Positions 52,696-61,297 are shown, counted from the stretch's first letter. The stretch: DNA of 64,000 nucleotides from a bacterium (GCA_016125045.1 WGML01000005.1:146516-210515), one strand, 5' to 3'. Program-made: numbers and translations. Notes: generated by a model not told the origin, from the letters alone.

Positions 52696-54174
52696 GTGGC
52701 GAGGTTCACGGGTCTTCTGCTGATCGTCATCCTCGCGATGGGCGCGGTGTTGTGGGCGGTCCAGTCGCCGAACGAGATCACTTTCCAGGGGCCTGGTTTC
52801 GAGGGATCGACCTCTCGTGTGGCGCTGGCGCTGATCGTCATTGTCGCAAGCGCAGTGCTCGCCGCCCTGTGGTGGGGCCTTGTCAGTATCTGGGACATTC
52901 CAAGACGCCTCGCGCGCAGCGCGAGACGTCTGAAAACCCGCCGCATGCACGATGCGATCGCAGACGGACTTCTGGCTGTGGAGGCCGAGGACGCAGCCGC
53001 CGCGCAGCGAGCGGCCTCCCGCCTCGAAAAAGCGCCGCCCGATGCACCGGGCCTGCGCAAACTCGCCTTCCTGCTCAAGGCGCGGGCCTATGAGGCCGAT
53101 GAGAACTGGATCGAAGCGGAACGGTCCTATTCCGATCTCGCCCGAGAGAGCGGCGGCGAACTGGCTGGCTTGAGAGGACTGGCGGCGGCGGCGCTCAAGC
53201 GCGGCGACCACAAGACCGCGTCGGTTCACGCGCGCTCGGCCCTCGCCCACAAGACGCATGCGGCGTGGCCCTTCCGCTCCTTGTTCGAGATCCAACTGAA
53301 GACCGCCGACTGGAGCGGTGCGGCGCGAACGCTCGAGGACGGCGACAAGCGGGGACTGATCCCAACCGAGACCGCCCGGAGGATGCGCGCGGTGCTGCTC
53401 ACCGCCGAGGCCGAGCGGCTGCGGAAATCCTCGACCGCGGACGCAGAATCGCTTGCGCTTGAGGCCGCCAAGCTTTGCCCGGCCTTCCCGCCCGCGGCGG
53501 CGCTCGCGGCCCGGCTTCTCACCGCTTCGGGAAAGGCTGCACGGGCGCAGGCCGTGATCGAGGCCGCTTGGAAGGCGCGGCCGCACCCCGCCCTGTCGAT
53601 CGCGTGGTCGAACCTGCGGCCGAAGGAAACCCAGCGCGACGCGGCGCGACGGATGCGGACGCTCGCAGACCTGAACCCCGCCCACCGCGAGAGCCGCATC
53701 CTGTTCGGCGAGGCCGCGATTACCGAGGGCGACTGGTTGACCGCCGCCGAGGCGCTCGCCCCGTTGCTGGAATTCGGCGCAACCTCGCGGCTGTGCACGC
53801 TGATGGAGCGCGTGGCGCACGGCCAGGGATCGTATGACGACGAACGCCGCTGGGCGCGGGTCGCCGCCTCCGCGCCGCGCGAACCCGACTGGTCGGACAT
53901 CGATCCCGAGCGGAAGTCGTTCCGGTATAGCGACGAGGAATGGGCCCGCCTGGTGCGGAGCTATGGCGACCATGAGGAGCTGATCCACACGCGGCACGAA
54001 GCCTTCGGCGGCGAACTTGAGGCGCTGTCACGCGTGGCCCTGCCGGCGCCGACCGTCCGCTCGGTGAAGCCGCCCCCGCCGCCCAAGCCGGTTCCGGGCC
54101 GCAGGCGCGCAGGACCGCAGCCCACCATCGGCCCGCTGCGGCCGCCCGCGCCCGACTACGCGCCTGAAGAATAA
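52696..54174 (+). CDS. hemY: HemY-type TPR membrane protein
   Basis: 492 residues from a GTG at 52696. Two N-terminal membrane helices (FTGLLLIVILAMGAVLWAV, VALALIVIVASAVLAALWW) precede the HemY_N domain and TPR-like repeats (LAFLLKARAYEADENWIEAE). A Pro-rich tail ends the protein (SVKPPPPPKPVPG). Bacterial HemY of this type is tied to heme synthesis by gene context; its exact role is unsettled. It is not the protoporphyrinogen oxidase of the same name. It is last in the hem operon. Confidence 0.9.
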   Translation: MARFTGLLLIVILAMGAVLWAVQSPNEITFQGPGFEGSTSRVALALIVIVASAVLAALWWGLVSIWDIPRRLARSARRLKTRRMHDAIADGLLAVEAEDAAAAQRAASRLEKAPPDAPGLRKLAFLLKARAYEADENWIEAERSYSDLARESGGELAGLRGLAAAALKRGDHKTASVHARSALAHKTHAAWPFRSLFEIQLKTADWSGAARTLEDGDKRGLIPTETARRMRAVLLTAEAERLRKSSTADAESLALEAAKLCPAFPPAAALAARLLTASGKAARAQAVIEAAWKARPHPALSIAWSNLRPKETQRDAARRMRTLADLNPAHRESRILFGEAAITEGDWLTAAEALAPLLEFGATSRLCTLMERVAHGQGSYDDERRWARVAASAPREPDWSDIDPERKSFRYSDEEWARLVRSYGDHEELIHTRHEAFGGELEALSRVALPAPTVRSVKPPPPPKPVPGRRRAGPQPTIGPLRPPAPDYAPEE

Positions 54175-54306
54175 TCCCGCAAAAACAATAATGAAGCGCG
54201 CGTGGTCGTGGGTCGCGTCCGGATGCTGACGAGGATGTCATCGAGAGCAGCCTTGTCCGGCGAAGCGTTTACCTTATGGTCCCGCGATCATTTGCTGGAG
54301 ATCACC

Positions 54307-55218
54307 ATGATCATTCGTTACGGACTTGCGATGGGCGCCGCGCTCGCGCTCGCGGCTTGCGCGTCTGCGCCGGCGGTTGATGAGGCGGCGGCCCCGGCGG
54401 CTCCCGCAACGACGGCTGCGCCCGCCGCAGCGGCGGCAGCAGCGGAACCGGCGGCGGCAGCGGCGGCGGCGGCGGAGGCTCAGGCCGCGAGCCCGCTCGC
54501 AAAGGCGTTGGCGAACCCGGAGCGGGACGCCGGAAACGTCGCGCGCGATGTCTTCCGTCATCCGGCTGAAGTGCTGGCGTTCTTTGAACTGAAGCCCGGC
54601 CAGACGATTGTCGAATTCTCACCGGGCGGCGGCTACTGGACGGAGATTCTTTCGCCCTACGCCATGGCGACCGGCGGCCGGTATGTCGCGGCGGGGCGGA
54701 AGATCGACAAGCTCGCCGACGAGGCCAAGTGGGGCAAGCAGGAATATGTCGCGTTCGGGATGGATTCCGGTCCGCTGGTGGCGCCGGGGTCCGCCGACCT
54801 CGTTCTGACCTTCCGCAACATCCACAACTTCATGTGGCAGCCTGGCATGCTCGACAAGTCGATGGCGGATTCATTCGCCGCCCTGAAGCCTGGCGGCGTG
54901 CTCGGCGTGGTGGAGCATCGCGCTGACCCCCGTCCGGAGACGGTGCGCGGCGGACGTTCGGCGGCGGACGGCTATGTCTCGGTGGCGACCGTGGTCGCGG
55001 CGGCGGAAAAGGCGGGCTTCAAGCTTGAGGCACAGTCCGAGGTCAACGCGAACCCCAAGGACACCAAGGATCACCCGTTCGGCGTGTGGACACTGCCGCC
55101 GAACTCGCGCACCTCGGGCGGCGCCAACACCCCGACGCCGGCGGACTTCGATCCCGCAAAATACGCGGCGATCGGTGAAAGCGACCGCATGACGCTGAGG
55201 TTCCGCAAGCCGGCCTGA
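54307..55218 (+). CDS. Lipoprotein with class I SAM-methyltransferase fold
   Basis: 303 residues from the ATG at 54307. The N-terminus MIIRYGLAMGAALALAAC is a lipoprotein signal, followed by about 45 residues of almost pure Ala/Pro/Glu. The rest has methyltransferase motifs: TIVEFSPGGGYWTEILSPY (motif I), ADLVLTFRNIHNF and LKPGGVLGVVEH. Export of a SAM-dependent fold is odd, because SAM is not known to be plentiful in the periplasm. Similar predicted lipoproteins are found in related genomes. It may use another ligand. A strong terminator follows. Confidence 0.82.
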   Translation: MIIRYGLAMGAALALAACASAPAVDEAAAPAAPATTAAPAAAAAAAEPAAAAAAAAEAQAASPLAKALANPERDAGNVARDVFRHPAEVLAFFELKPGQTIVEFSPGGGYWTEILSPYAMATGGRYVAAGRKIDKLADEAKWGKQEYVAFGMDSGPLVAPGSADLVLTFRNIHNFMWQPGMLDKSMADSFAALKPGGVLGVVEHRADPRPETVRGGRSAADGYVSVATVVAAAEKAGFKLEAQSEVNANPKDTKDHPFGVWTLPPNSRTSGGANTPTPADFDPAKYAAIGESDRMTLRFRKPA

Positions 55219-55246
55219 CGCGGAGGCTGGATCGACGCTGTTCGAG

Positions 55247-55275
55247 CGACCGCCGGAGCGATCCGGCGGTCGTTT
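55247..55275 (+). terminator. Intrinsic terminator after the methyltransferase-fold gene
   Basis: A perfect 10-bp stem (CGACCGCCGG / CCGGCGGTCG) with a 6-nt loop is followed by TTT. It lies 28 bp after the stop and separates this gene from the convergent sugar isomerase gene (stop at 55298). Confidence 0.75.
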
Positions 55276-55297
55276 GCTGTCTGGAGCTGAAGGCCGC

Positions 55298-56344
55298 TCA
55301 GTCGAGGCCGAGAATGCGGCGGTTGCGGGCCGCATCCGTGCCGCCGCCCGCGAAGTCGTCGAAGGCGCGGTCCGCCCGGGTGATCATGTGCCGCGCGATG
55401 AATGGGGCGCCTTCGCGTGCGCCCTGCTCGGGGTGTTTCAGGCAGCACTCCCACTCGAGCACGGCCCAGCCGTCGAAGCCGTAGCGGGTGAGCTTGGAGA
55501 AGATCTGGCCGAAATCGATCTGCCCGTCGCCGAGCGAGCGGAAGCGCCCGGCGCGGTCGACCCAATCCGCATATCCGCCATAGGCGCCGACGCGCCCGTT
55601 CGGCCGGAACTCGGCGTCCTTGACGTGAAACATCCTGATCCGCTCGTGGTAGATGTCGATATAGGCGAGATAATCGAGCTGCTGCAGCACGAAGTGGCTG
55701 GGGTCGTAGAGAATGTTGCAGCGCCGGTGACCGTTGAGGCGGTCGAGGAACATCTCGAAGGTGACGCCGTCGTGGAGATCCTCGCCGGGATGCACTTCAT
55801 AGCAGAGGTCCACCCCCTGCTCGTCATAGGCGTCGAGGATGGGCCGCCAGCGGCGGGCGAGTTCATCAAATCCTTCCGCCACCAGGCCGGCGGGCCGCTG
55901 CGGCCAAGGATACATCATCGGCCAGAGCAGCGAGCCGGAAAACGTGACCGACCGGTCAAGGCCAAGCCTGCGGCTCGCGATCGCGGTCTTCTTCACCTGG
56001 TCCACCGCCCACTCCTGCCGGGCGGCGGGGCGGCCGCGCAGGGCCTTCGGGGCGAACGCATCGAAGAGATCGTCATAAGCGGGATGGACCGCGACGAGCT
56101 GACCCTGGATGTGGGTCGACAGCTCGGTGATCTCGACTCCCGCCTCGAGGGCGACGCCCTTCACCTCGTCGCAATAGTCCTGGCTCTCCGCAGCGAGGGC
56201 GAGGTTGAAGCAGCGCGGATCGTTGGAGGGAACCTGCACCCCCTTGTAGCCGACGTCCGCCATCCAGCGGGCGGCGGAGCCAAGCGTGTTGAAGGGCGCC
56301 TCGTCGGTCATGAACTGGGCGAGGAATACGGCCGGTCCCTTCAT
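55298..56344 (-). CDS. Sugar phosphate isomerase/epimerase (xylose-isomerase-like TIM barrel)
   Basis: 348 residues. The AP-endonuclease-2/xylose-isomerase-like barrel shows metal-ligand positions in LCYEVHPGEDLHDG, NILYDPSHFVLQQ, RMFHVKDAEFR and a final WAVLEWECC. It probably acts on a sugar or inositol in the cytoplasm. It follows the Gfo/Idh/MocA dehydrogenase gene by 27 bp on the same strand. Oxidation and isomerisation of one substrate by such pairs is common. There is no signal peptide. Confidence 0.87.
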   Translation of the reverse strand: MKGPAVFLAQFMTDEAPFNTLGSAARWMADVGYKGVQVPSNDPRCFNLALAAESQDYCDEVKGVALEAGVEITELSTHIQGQLVAVHPAYDDLFDAFAPKALRGRPAARQEWAVDQVKKTAIASRRLGLDRSVTFSGSLLWPMMYPWPQRPAGLVAEGFDELARRWRPILDAYDEQGVDLCYEVHPGEDLHDGVTFEMFLDRLNGHRRCNILYDPSHFVLQQLDYLAYIDIYHERIRMFHVKDAEFRPNGRVGAYGGYADWVDRAGRFRSLGDGQIDFGQIFSKLTRYGFDGWAVLEWECCLKHPEQGAREGAPFIARHMITRADRAFDDFAGGGTDAARNRRILGLD

Positions 56345-56371
56345 GGTGCAGTCTCCGCTGGCGGCTTGGGG

Positions 56372-57523
56372 TCAGTTGGCATCGAGCGCGGTCCATTTCC
56401 CCCCGGCGGCGCTTGATCGCAAGGCCGCGTCGATGAAGGCCATGCCGCGCACGCCGGCGTCGATCCCGGGCAGATGAGGGGACATCGGCGCGGAGGAGCC
56501 GCTGCGGATCGCCTCGGCGGCGCGCGTGTAGAGGGTCGCGAAGGCCTCAAGATAGCCCTCCGGGTGGCCGGCGGGCGTACGGAACTCGGCGGCGACGTCC
56601 GGCGCGAGGTAGGCGACATTGCCGCCCGCCCGCCAACGCTGGGCGGGGCCGTCGATGGGCTTCAGCCAGAGGGTATTAGGCTCCTCCTGTCGCCAGTCGA
56701 GCCCGCCCGTCTCGCCATAGACCCGCAGGCGGAGCGCATTTTCCTCGCCCGGACAGATCTGGCTTGCGGTGAGCACGCCACGTGCGCCGCTCTCGAACCG
56801 CAGGAGCGAGGCTCCGTCATCGTCCAGCCGGCGGCCTGGAACCTGAACGGCGAGTTCGGTCAGAAGCTCGGTGACGCGCTGGCCCGCGACATATTCCGCA
56901 AGGTTGTGCGCGTGGGAGCCGATATCGCCATAGCAGCCGGACGGGCCGGACAGATCGGGATCGGTGCGCCAGGCGGCCTGTTTCTGGCCGCCCGCCTCCT
57001 CCGGCCGGGCGAGCCAGCCTTGCGTGTATTCGACATAGACCCGGCGAACCGGGCCGATCGCGCCGCTCGCGACGAGCTCTCGCGCCTGACGGACGAGCGG
57101 ATAGCCGAGATAGGTGTGTGTGAGCACGAACAACCGGCCCGAGGCGCGCACATGATCACGAAGCTCGCGGGCCTCGCCGAGCGTGCGGGCGGCCGGCTTG
57201 TCGCAGATGACATCGAACCCCGCGTCAAGCGCGGCGGCGGAGGCTTTCAGGTGGAGGTGGTTGGGCGTGACGATCACGACCGCCTGCATGCGCTCGGCCG
57301 GCGGCAGGGCGGCCTCGGCGGCGATCATGCGTTCAAAATCAGGGTAGGCGCGGGCGGGATCGATCCCGATCGCGGCCCCGGACGCCCGCGAGCGCGCAGG
57401 ATCGCTCGAGAACGCGCCGCAGACGAGATCATAGGCGCCGGTGATGCGCATCGCCGTGCGGTGTACGGCGCCGATGAACGCGCCCTCCCCGCCTCCGATC
57501 ATTCCGACGCGAATGGGTGTCAC
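56372..57523 (-). CDS. Gfo/Idh/MocA family oxidoreductase
   Basis: 383 residues from a GTG at 57523, with GGGGAGG 6 bp upstream. The Rossmann start IRVGMIGGGEGAFIG binds NAD(P). DVICDKPAART carries the Lys-Pro catalytic motif, and YGDIGSHAHNLAEYV contains the catalytic His pair. Members oxidise sugars, inositols or related polyols. The first 19 codons and promoter are duplicated at 59319-59376 as part of the 245-bp direct repeat. Confidence 0.9.
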   Translation of the reverse strand: MTPIRVGMIGGGEGAFIGAVHRTAMRITGAYDLVCGAFSSDPARSRASGAAIGIDPARAYPDFERMIAAEAALPPAERMQAVVIVTPNHLHLKASAAALDAGFDVICDKPAARTLGEARELRDHVRASGRLFVLTHTYLGYPLVRQARELVASGAIGPVRRVYVEYTQGWLARPEEAGGQKQAAWRTDPDLSGPSGCYGDIGSHAHNLAEYVAGQRVTELLTELAVQVPGRRLDDDGASLLRFESGARGVLTASQICPGEENALRLRVYGETGGLDWRQEEPNTLWLKPIDGPAQRWRAGGNVAYLAPDVAAEFRTPAGHPEGYLEAFATLYTRAAEAIRSGSSAPMSPHLPGIDAGVRGMAFIDAALRSSAAGGKWTALDAN

Positions 57524-57710
57524 GCGGCCTCCCCTTCAGCTCACAGCGACCGGATCATAGGTGGGCGGACGTGAGGCGCAAAGGCCGGAGTGGGGGGTGT
57601 CGGAGTGACGACAATCAAGATCTCGCACTCGGTCCACGCCATGAATTGGCCTGAGGCGCCTTGCGGCCCGCGGCGTCCAGGATCAAGGAGCCGTCCTCCC
57701 TTGCGAACGG
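57466..57710. repeat. Direct repeat, left copy (245 bp)
   Basis: Matches 59319-59562 with about seven substitutions and one single-base length change. It contains the true start of the dehydrogenase gene and a cut-off copy of the arsC 3' end. Confidence 0.95.
57615..57710 (-). pseudogene. arsC 3'-end remnant
   Basis: The last 31 codons and the stop of arsC (FAREDGSLILDAAGRKAPQ...) are present without the rest of the gene. It arises from the 245-bp duplication. The intact gene is at 59467-59937. Confidence 0.9.
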
Positions 57711-57876
57711 CGGGTTTGGAGCGCGCGAATGGCATGCGTCAGACGCCCGGCCACGGCAGTCGTTGGCCCTTGTTTGCCGCTCAGCAAGTTGCTGCTGAAG
57801 CGCATTTATGCATATCGATGAGTGCGACCCCGAGTTTTGGGATAAGATTTGGCGCCCAGGATACGGGAGGCGCGCG

Positions 57877-59241
57877 GTGAAGCTTGCGATTGACAGGATG
57901 ATCGCCATGCTTCTGCTGGTGATCGGCGGCTGCGCACAGGGCTCGGAGACTGAAGCTTTAGGCGGCCGTGCTGACACCGTGCTGGAGCGCATGTACGAGG
58001 CTGGGGACTTCAGCGGCGCTGTCATCCTCTCGCGCGACGGCGTCATCGTCTACGAGGGAGCTTTTGGAGCGGCCGATCGGACACGTCCCTTCTCGCTCGA
58101 TACTCCGGCTGACGGCGCTTCGCTCGCAAAGACGGTCACGGCGGCGCTCATCTGGCGTTTGATCGATGAAGGGAGAATCGCGCTCGATGATCCGGTGCAG
58201 GCGCACGTAGCTGAGTTTCCCTACGCCGACGTCACGATCGAGCAATTGCTCAGCCATACATCGGGGGCGCCCGATTATAATCCTTTTCAGCCCCTGCCCG
58301 ACACCGATGCCGCGACCGGAAACGTGGCGTTGCAGGCCTTCATGCGCCGCATATCGCTTCGCCCTTTGCGGCAACCGGGCGCAACGTTCAGTTATTGCAA
58401 TGCCTGCTACGACACGCTTGCCCTTCTAACCGAGCGCGTTGCCGGCGCGTCGTACGAGGACCAGATTGGTCGCTTGCTCGGCGGCATCGGCGCGAGCGCT
58501 GCGTTCTTGCGGCCTGCGCGGTTCGCCGATTGGCCCCAATCGCGGACTTTGGGATTTCGTTCCAGCCTGCCCGGCGCCGAGGAGTTGGACGTATTCGATA
58601 ACGAGGCGATCTACGGAGGGTCCAACATCTACTTTACGGCACGCGACCTGCACGCCTGGGCAAGCGCTTGGGTCGATGGTCATGTGCATACCGAAGCAGT
58701 GCTCAAAGACGCCTTTGCGCCCGCGCGGGTCGGCGGCGATCTCTCGGCTGTGAATCTCTCCAGCTGGTACTGCACGCCGGATCGCGCGCGTTGTTACTAC
58801 ACCGGCCACCATCAAGCGTTCTTCAACCTGGTTTATTGGGACTCTTCCCGACGGATCAGCGTGGTTTTCGTCAGTAACAATACGATGGCGCCGCCGCTTC
58901 AGCCCTGGCTCATGAGGAGCCTTGTGGCGATCGCCGAGGGGCGCGGAGCAGAGCCGCCGCCAAACGTGCCACCCGAGGAAATGGAGGTAGACGCCGAGGC
59001 GCTGGCAGGACGTTATCGTCTGCCCGGCATCGGCGACGCGCAGATCAGCATCGACGGCGCGGGACCAAGCATTCAAGTCGGACAAGGCCCTCGCTATCAG
59101 CTCTACCAGGTGGGATACGGCGTTCTCTATGCGCCGGGTACAGATGCTTATCTATCATTCGAGCCCGGCGAAAACGGGTCTCCGCCTGCATTGATCTGGA
59201 CGTCGGTTTTCGCCGTGGCTGAGGGACGGCGGACGGCGTGA
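57877..59241 (+). CDS. Beta-lactamase-family serine hydrolase lipoprotein
   Basis: 454 residues from the GTG at 57877, supported by GGGAGG 7 bp upstream and by a good lipoprotein signal (VKLAIDRMIAMLLLVIGGC). Class-C-type motifs are present: SxxK in GASLAKTVTAAL, YxN in FSYCNACYDT (Tyr-Cys-Asn) and LLSHTSGAPDY. Relatives include esterases, D-aminopeptidases and penicillin-binding-protein-like enzymes; resistance activity cannot be assumed. It lies alone in reverse orientation between the two 245-bp repeats, so it is a recent addition to the locus. Confidence 0.88.
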   Translation: MKLAIDRMIAMLLLVIGGCAQGSETEALGGRADTVLERMYEAGDFSGAVILSRDGVIVYEGAFGAADRTRPFSLDTPADGASLAKTVTAALIWRLIDEGRIALDDPVQAHVAEFPYADVTIEQLLSHTSGAPDYNPFQPLPDTDAATGNVALQAFMRRISLRPLRQPGATFSYCNACYDTLALLTERVAGASYEDQIGRLLGGIGASAAFLRPARFADWPQSRTLGFRSSLPGAEELDVFDNEAIYGGSNIYFTARDLHAWASAWVDGHVHTEAVLKDAFAPARVGGDLSAVNLSSWYCTPDRARCYYTGHHQAFFNLVYWDSSRRISVVFVSNNTMAPPLQPWLMRSLVAIAEGRGAEPPPNVPPEEMEVDAEALAGRYRLPGIGDAQISIDGAGPSIQVGQGPRYQLYQVGYGVLYAPGTDAYLSFEPGENGSPPALIWTSVFAVAEGRRTA

Positions 59242-59318
59242 AGCGTCGGAGCTCCGCCCGATGGCGGCCCCGCATCCGGGTGACCGGAATGAGGCAACGC
59301 GGCCTCAGACGAGAACTC

Positions 59319-59376
59319 CGGCGCCGATGAACGCGCCCTCCCCGCCTCCGATCATTCCGACGCGAATGGGTGTCAC
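59319..59376 (-). pseudogene. Gfo/Idh/MocA gene 5'-end remnant
   Basis: A GTG at 59376 with the same upstream site opens the first 19 codons of the dehydrogenase (TPIRVGMIGGGEGAFIG), then sequence diverges at 59318. Left by the duplication. Confidence 0.88.
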
Positions 59377-59562
59377 GCGGCCTCCCCTCAAGATCACAGC
59401 GCCCGGATCATAGGTGGGCGGACGGGAGGCGCAAAGGCCGGAGTGGGGGTGTCGGAGTGACGACGATCAAGAACTCGCACTCGGTCCACGCCATGAATTG
59501 GCCTGAGGCGCCTTGCGGCCCGCGGCGTCCAGGATCAAGGAGCCGTCCTCCCTTGCGAACGG
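59319..59562. repeat. Direct repeat, right copy (244 bp)
   Basis: Second copy of the repeat at 57466-57710. It contains the true 3' end of arsC and a cut-off copy of the dehydrogenase 5' end (59319-59376). Confidence 0.95.
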
Positions 59563-59937
59563 TCCGGGCGGCCAGCGTTCCAACAGATCAAGCACGCTCT
59601 CAGAGGGACGGCACAGACGAACGCCTTTCGGGGTGGCCACGATCGGCCTGTTCACAAGAACCGGATTCGCCAGCATCGCCGAAAGGAGATCGTCGTCGGT
59701 GACGGAAGGCTCCAGCAGTCCCATCTCCCGCGCGGGAGTCTTGGAATCGCGCAGCGCCGTCCGAGGCGTGAGCCCCGCCGCCGCGAACAGCGCGAGCAGC
59801 TGCGGACGAACCCACCCGAGCGTCAGATAGTCGATGATCGTGGGCTCATAACCCGCCGCCTCGATGATCGCGAGGACATTCCGGGAGGTTCCGCAGTCCG
59901 GGTTGTGATGAATGACCACCGGAAAATGATCCGTCAT
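59467..59937 (-). CDS. arsC: Arsenate reductase (glutaredoxin-dependent ArsC)
   Basis: 156 residues from the ATG at 59937, which overlaps the aquaporin stop (ATGA). The catalytic Cys is in HNPDCGTSRNVL, and the Arg residues for arsenate binding are in NPVLVNRPIV and TPKGVRLCRP. It reduces arsenate to arsenite with glutaredoxin and glutathione. The tail after FAREDGSL is longer than in short family members. Third gene of arsR-aqpS-arsC. Confidence 0.93.
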   Translation of the reverse strand: MTDHFPVVIHHNPDCGTSRNVLAIIEAAGYEPTIIDYLTLGWVRPQLLALFAAAGLTPRTALRDSKTPAREMGLLEPSVTDDDLLSAMLANPVLVNRPIVATPKGVRLCRPSESVLDLLERWPPGPFAREDGSLILDAAGRKAPQANSWRGPSASS

Positions 59938-60596
59938 GCTTCCGCTCCTGCGCGCGTGATCCAATCCATGAAGAGCCACGCCGCCAGCGCTCCTGCGGCC
60001 TGGGCGGCGACAAAAGCAGGAACGCTCGCGAGCGCGATCCCGGTGAATGTGTCGGTCAGCGTTCGCGCAAGAGTCACCGCGGGATTCGCGAAAGAGGTGG
60101 ACGCGGTGAACCAGTAGGCTGCGGTGATATAGAGGCCGACTGCGTAGGGCGTCGCTTCGGGTCGAAAGCGGACGCCGCCGAGGATCACAAAGACAAGGCC
60201 AAACGCCGCAACCATCTCGGAAACGATGAGCGCCGAACCATCGCGCGCCTGCATCGACGCCTGCAGCAAGGGTTGATCGAACATGGCGTGAGCGAGCAGC
60301 ACGCCCGCCGCGGCACCGGCGCACTGAGCCAACGCATAAGCCCCCGCCAGCGACCATCCGACGTCGCGTTTCAATGCGAAAACGAACGTCACCACCGGGT
60401 TGAGGTGCGCGCCGGATATCGGACCCAGCACCAGGATCAGCACCATGAGGCCCGCACCGGTCGCGAGACTGTTCGCAAGCAGGGCGAGTGCGACAGACCC
60501 GCCGGCCAGTCGCTCCCCCATGACGCCGGAGCCCACCACGATCGCAAGCAGCAGCATCGAGCCAACCGCTTCAGCCGCCAATTTCCGAAGAAGCAC
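59934..60596 (-). CDS. aqpS: Aquaglyceroporin AqpS (arsenite channel)
   Basis: 220 residues, six membrane helices and two pore half-helices with NPV (GAHLNPVVT) and NPA (FANPAVTLAR). The place between arsR and arsC, with no ArsB or Acr3, is as in Sinorhizobium meliloti, where AqpS lets arsenite made by ArsC leave the cell down its gradient. Translationally coupled to arsC; 7 bp after arsR. Confidence 0.92.
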   Translation of the reverse strand: MLLRKLAAEAVGSMLLLAIVVGSGVMGERLAGGSVALALLANSLATGAGLMVLILVLGPISGAHLNPVVTFVFALKRDVGWSLAGAYALAQCAGAAAGVLLAHAMFDQPLLQASMQARDGSALIVSEMVAAFGLVFVILGGVRFRPEATPYAVGLYITAAYWFTASTSFANPAVTLARTLTDTFTGIALASVPAFVAAQAAGALAAWLFMDWITRAGAEA

Positions 60597-60603
60597 GTCC
60601 CGT

Positions 60604-60978
60604 TCACCTATGACAGGGAGACGCCTGTCGGCCCGGCGCCCGCCGCGTCGGAGGGTCGGCGTCGAAAGGCGTCAGCGCCGAGCAGAATTCTGGTCGCCCG
60701 TCGCAGCATTCATCAATGAGAAAGGCCAGCAGCTCGCCCAGAGTGTCAAAACGGGCGGTGTAGATGATCGACCGGCCGTCCCTGCGGCTGTCGACGAGCC
60801 CTGCATGCGCCAGGATGGACAACTGCGCGGACAGGGTGTTCGGGGCGATGGACAGCTCACGCGCGATCGCACCAGCGGCCAGCCCGTCGGGGCCCGCACG
60901 CACCAAGGCGCGGAAGACCGCGAGTCGACTTTCCTGCGCAAGCCCCACCAGACGGGAAACGGCGACTGAAAATTCCAT
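60604..60978 (-). CDS. arsR: ArsR family arsenic-responsive repressor
   Basis: 124 residues. A winged helix with GAIARELSIAPNTLSAQLSILAHAGLV (key parts ARELSIAPNTLSAQL) and a beta-wing RRDGRSIIYTA. A C-terminal DECCDGRPEFC cluster is the probable As(III) site, as in C-terminal-type ArsR proteins. It should repress the arsR-aqpS-arsC operon until arsenite binds. An inverted repeat overlaps the region just before its start codon. Confidence 0.93.
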   Translation of the reverse strand: MEFSVAVSRLVGLAQESRLAVFRALVRAGPDGLAAGAIARELSIAPNTLSAQLSILAHAGLVDSRRDGRSIIYTARFDTLGELLAFLIDECCDGRPEFCSALTPFDADPPTRRAPGRQASPCHR

Positions 60979-60998
60979 ATTTCAACGATAATTGAAAT
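60979..60998. promoter_or_regulatory. Candidate ArsR operator
   Basis: ATTTCAA-N6-TTGAAAT, a perfect 7-bp inverted repeat, directly precedes the arsR ATG. A TTGCGA about 17 bp before TATCGT on the minus strand may be the promoter, which would put transcription start close to the ATG. Binding of the repressor would block it. Confidence 0.65.
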
Positions 60999-61252
60999 CA
61001 AAATGGGTCGCAAGGTCCGGTCCCGGGCGCTTCGCGGACCATGTCGCGCGGGGACGCTTGGGGCTCGATGTCACCGCGGGACAGGCGGCGACACGGATAC
61101 CGGCGGGGTTGGCGGGCGGCCGGGCCGATGCTGGAGCGGCTCGCGAAGGAGCGGCGCCGCCTCGCGACGCCCCTAATCGGCTTCCGCTATTCGCCCTTGG
61201 GAGCATGATCATGCGGCGCGCGGGCTCGCGAACACCTGGTCAAAATGTCGAC
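60999..61252. other. Non-coding gap between the ars operon and the integration site
   Basis: About 250 bp, GC-rich, with only short implausible frames. It is the chromosomal flank of the integrated element. Confidence 0.45.
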
Positions 61253-61297
61253 TGGCGCACCCAAGAGGATTCGAACCTCTGACCTTTGCCTTCGGAG
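61253..61297 (-). other. tRNA-Arg(CCG) 3' fragment, probable attachment site
   Basis: The minus strand reads from the anticodon loop CTCCGAA through a perfect T-arm (AGAGGTTCGAATCCTCT) to TGGGTGCGCCA, the 3' half of a tRNA-Arg. The D-arm and 5' acceptor strand are absent on the right, where the integrase frame begins. This is the arrangement left when an element inserts into the 3' half of a tRNA gene. Confidence 0.85.

Noticed and set aside
57808..57876. N-terminal extension of the serine hydrolase from the ATG at 57808
   Set aside because: It would place charged residues before the lipoprotein signal; the GTG at 57877 has a strong GGGAGG at the right distance.
61253..61297. Complete tRNA-Arg gene
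   Set aside because: Only the anticodon loop to CCA portion is present; the D-arm and 5' acceptor strand are missing.
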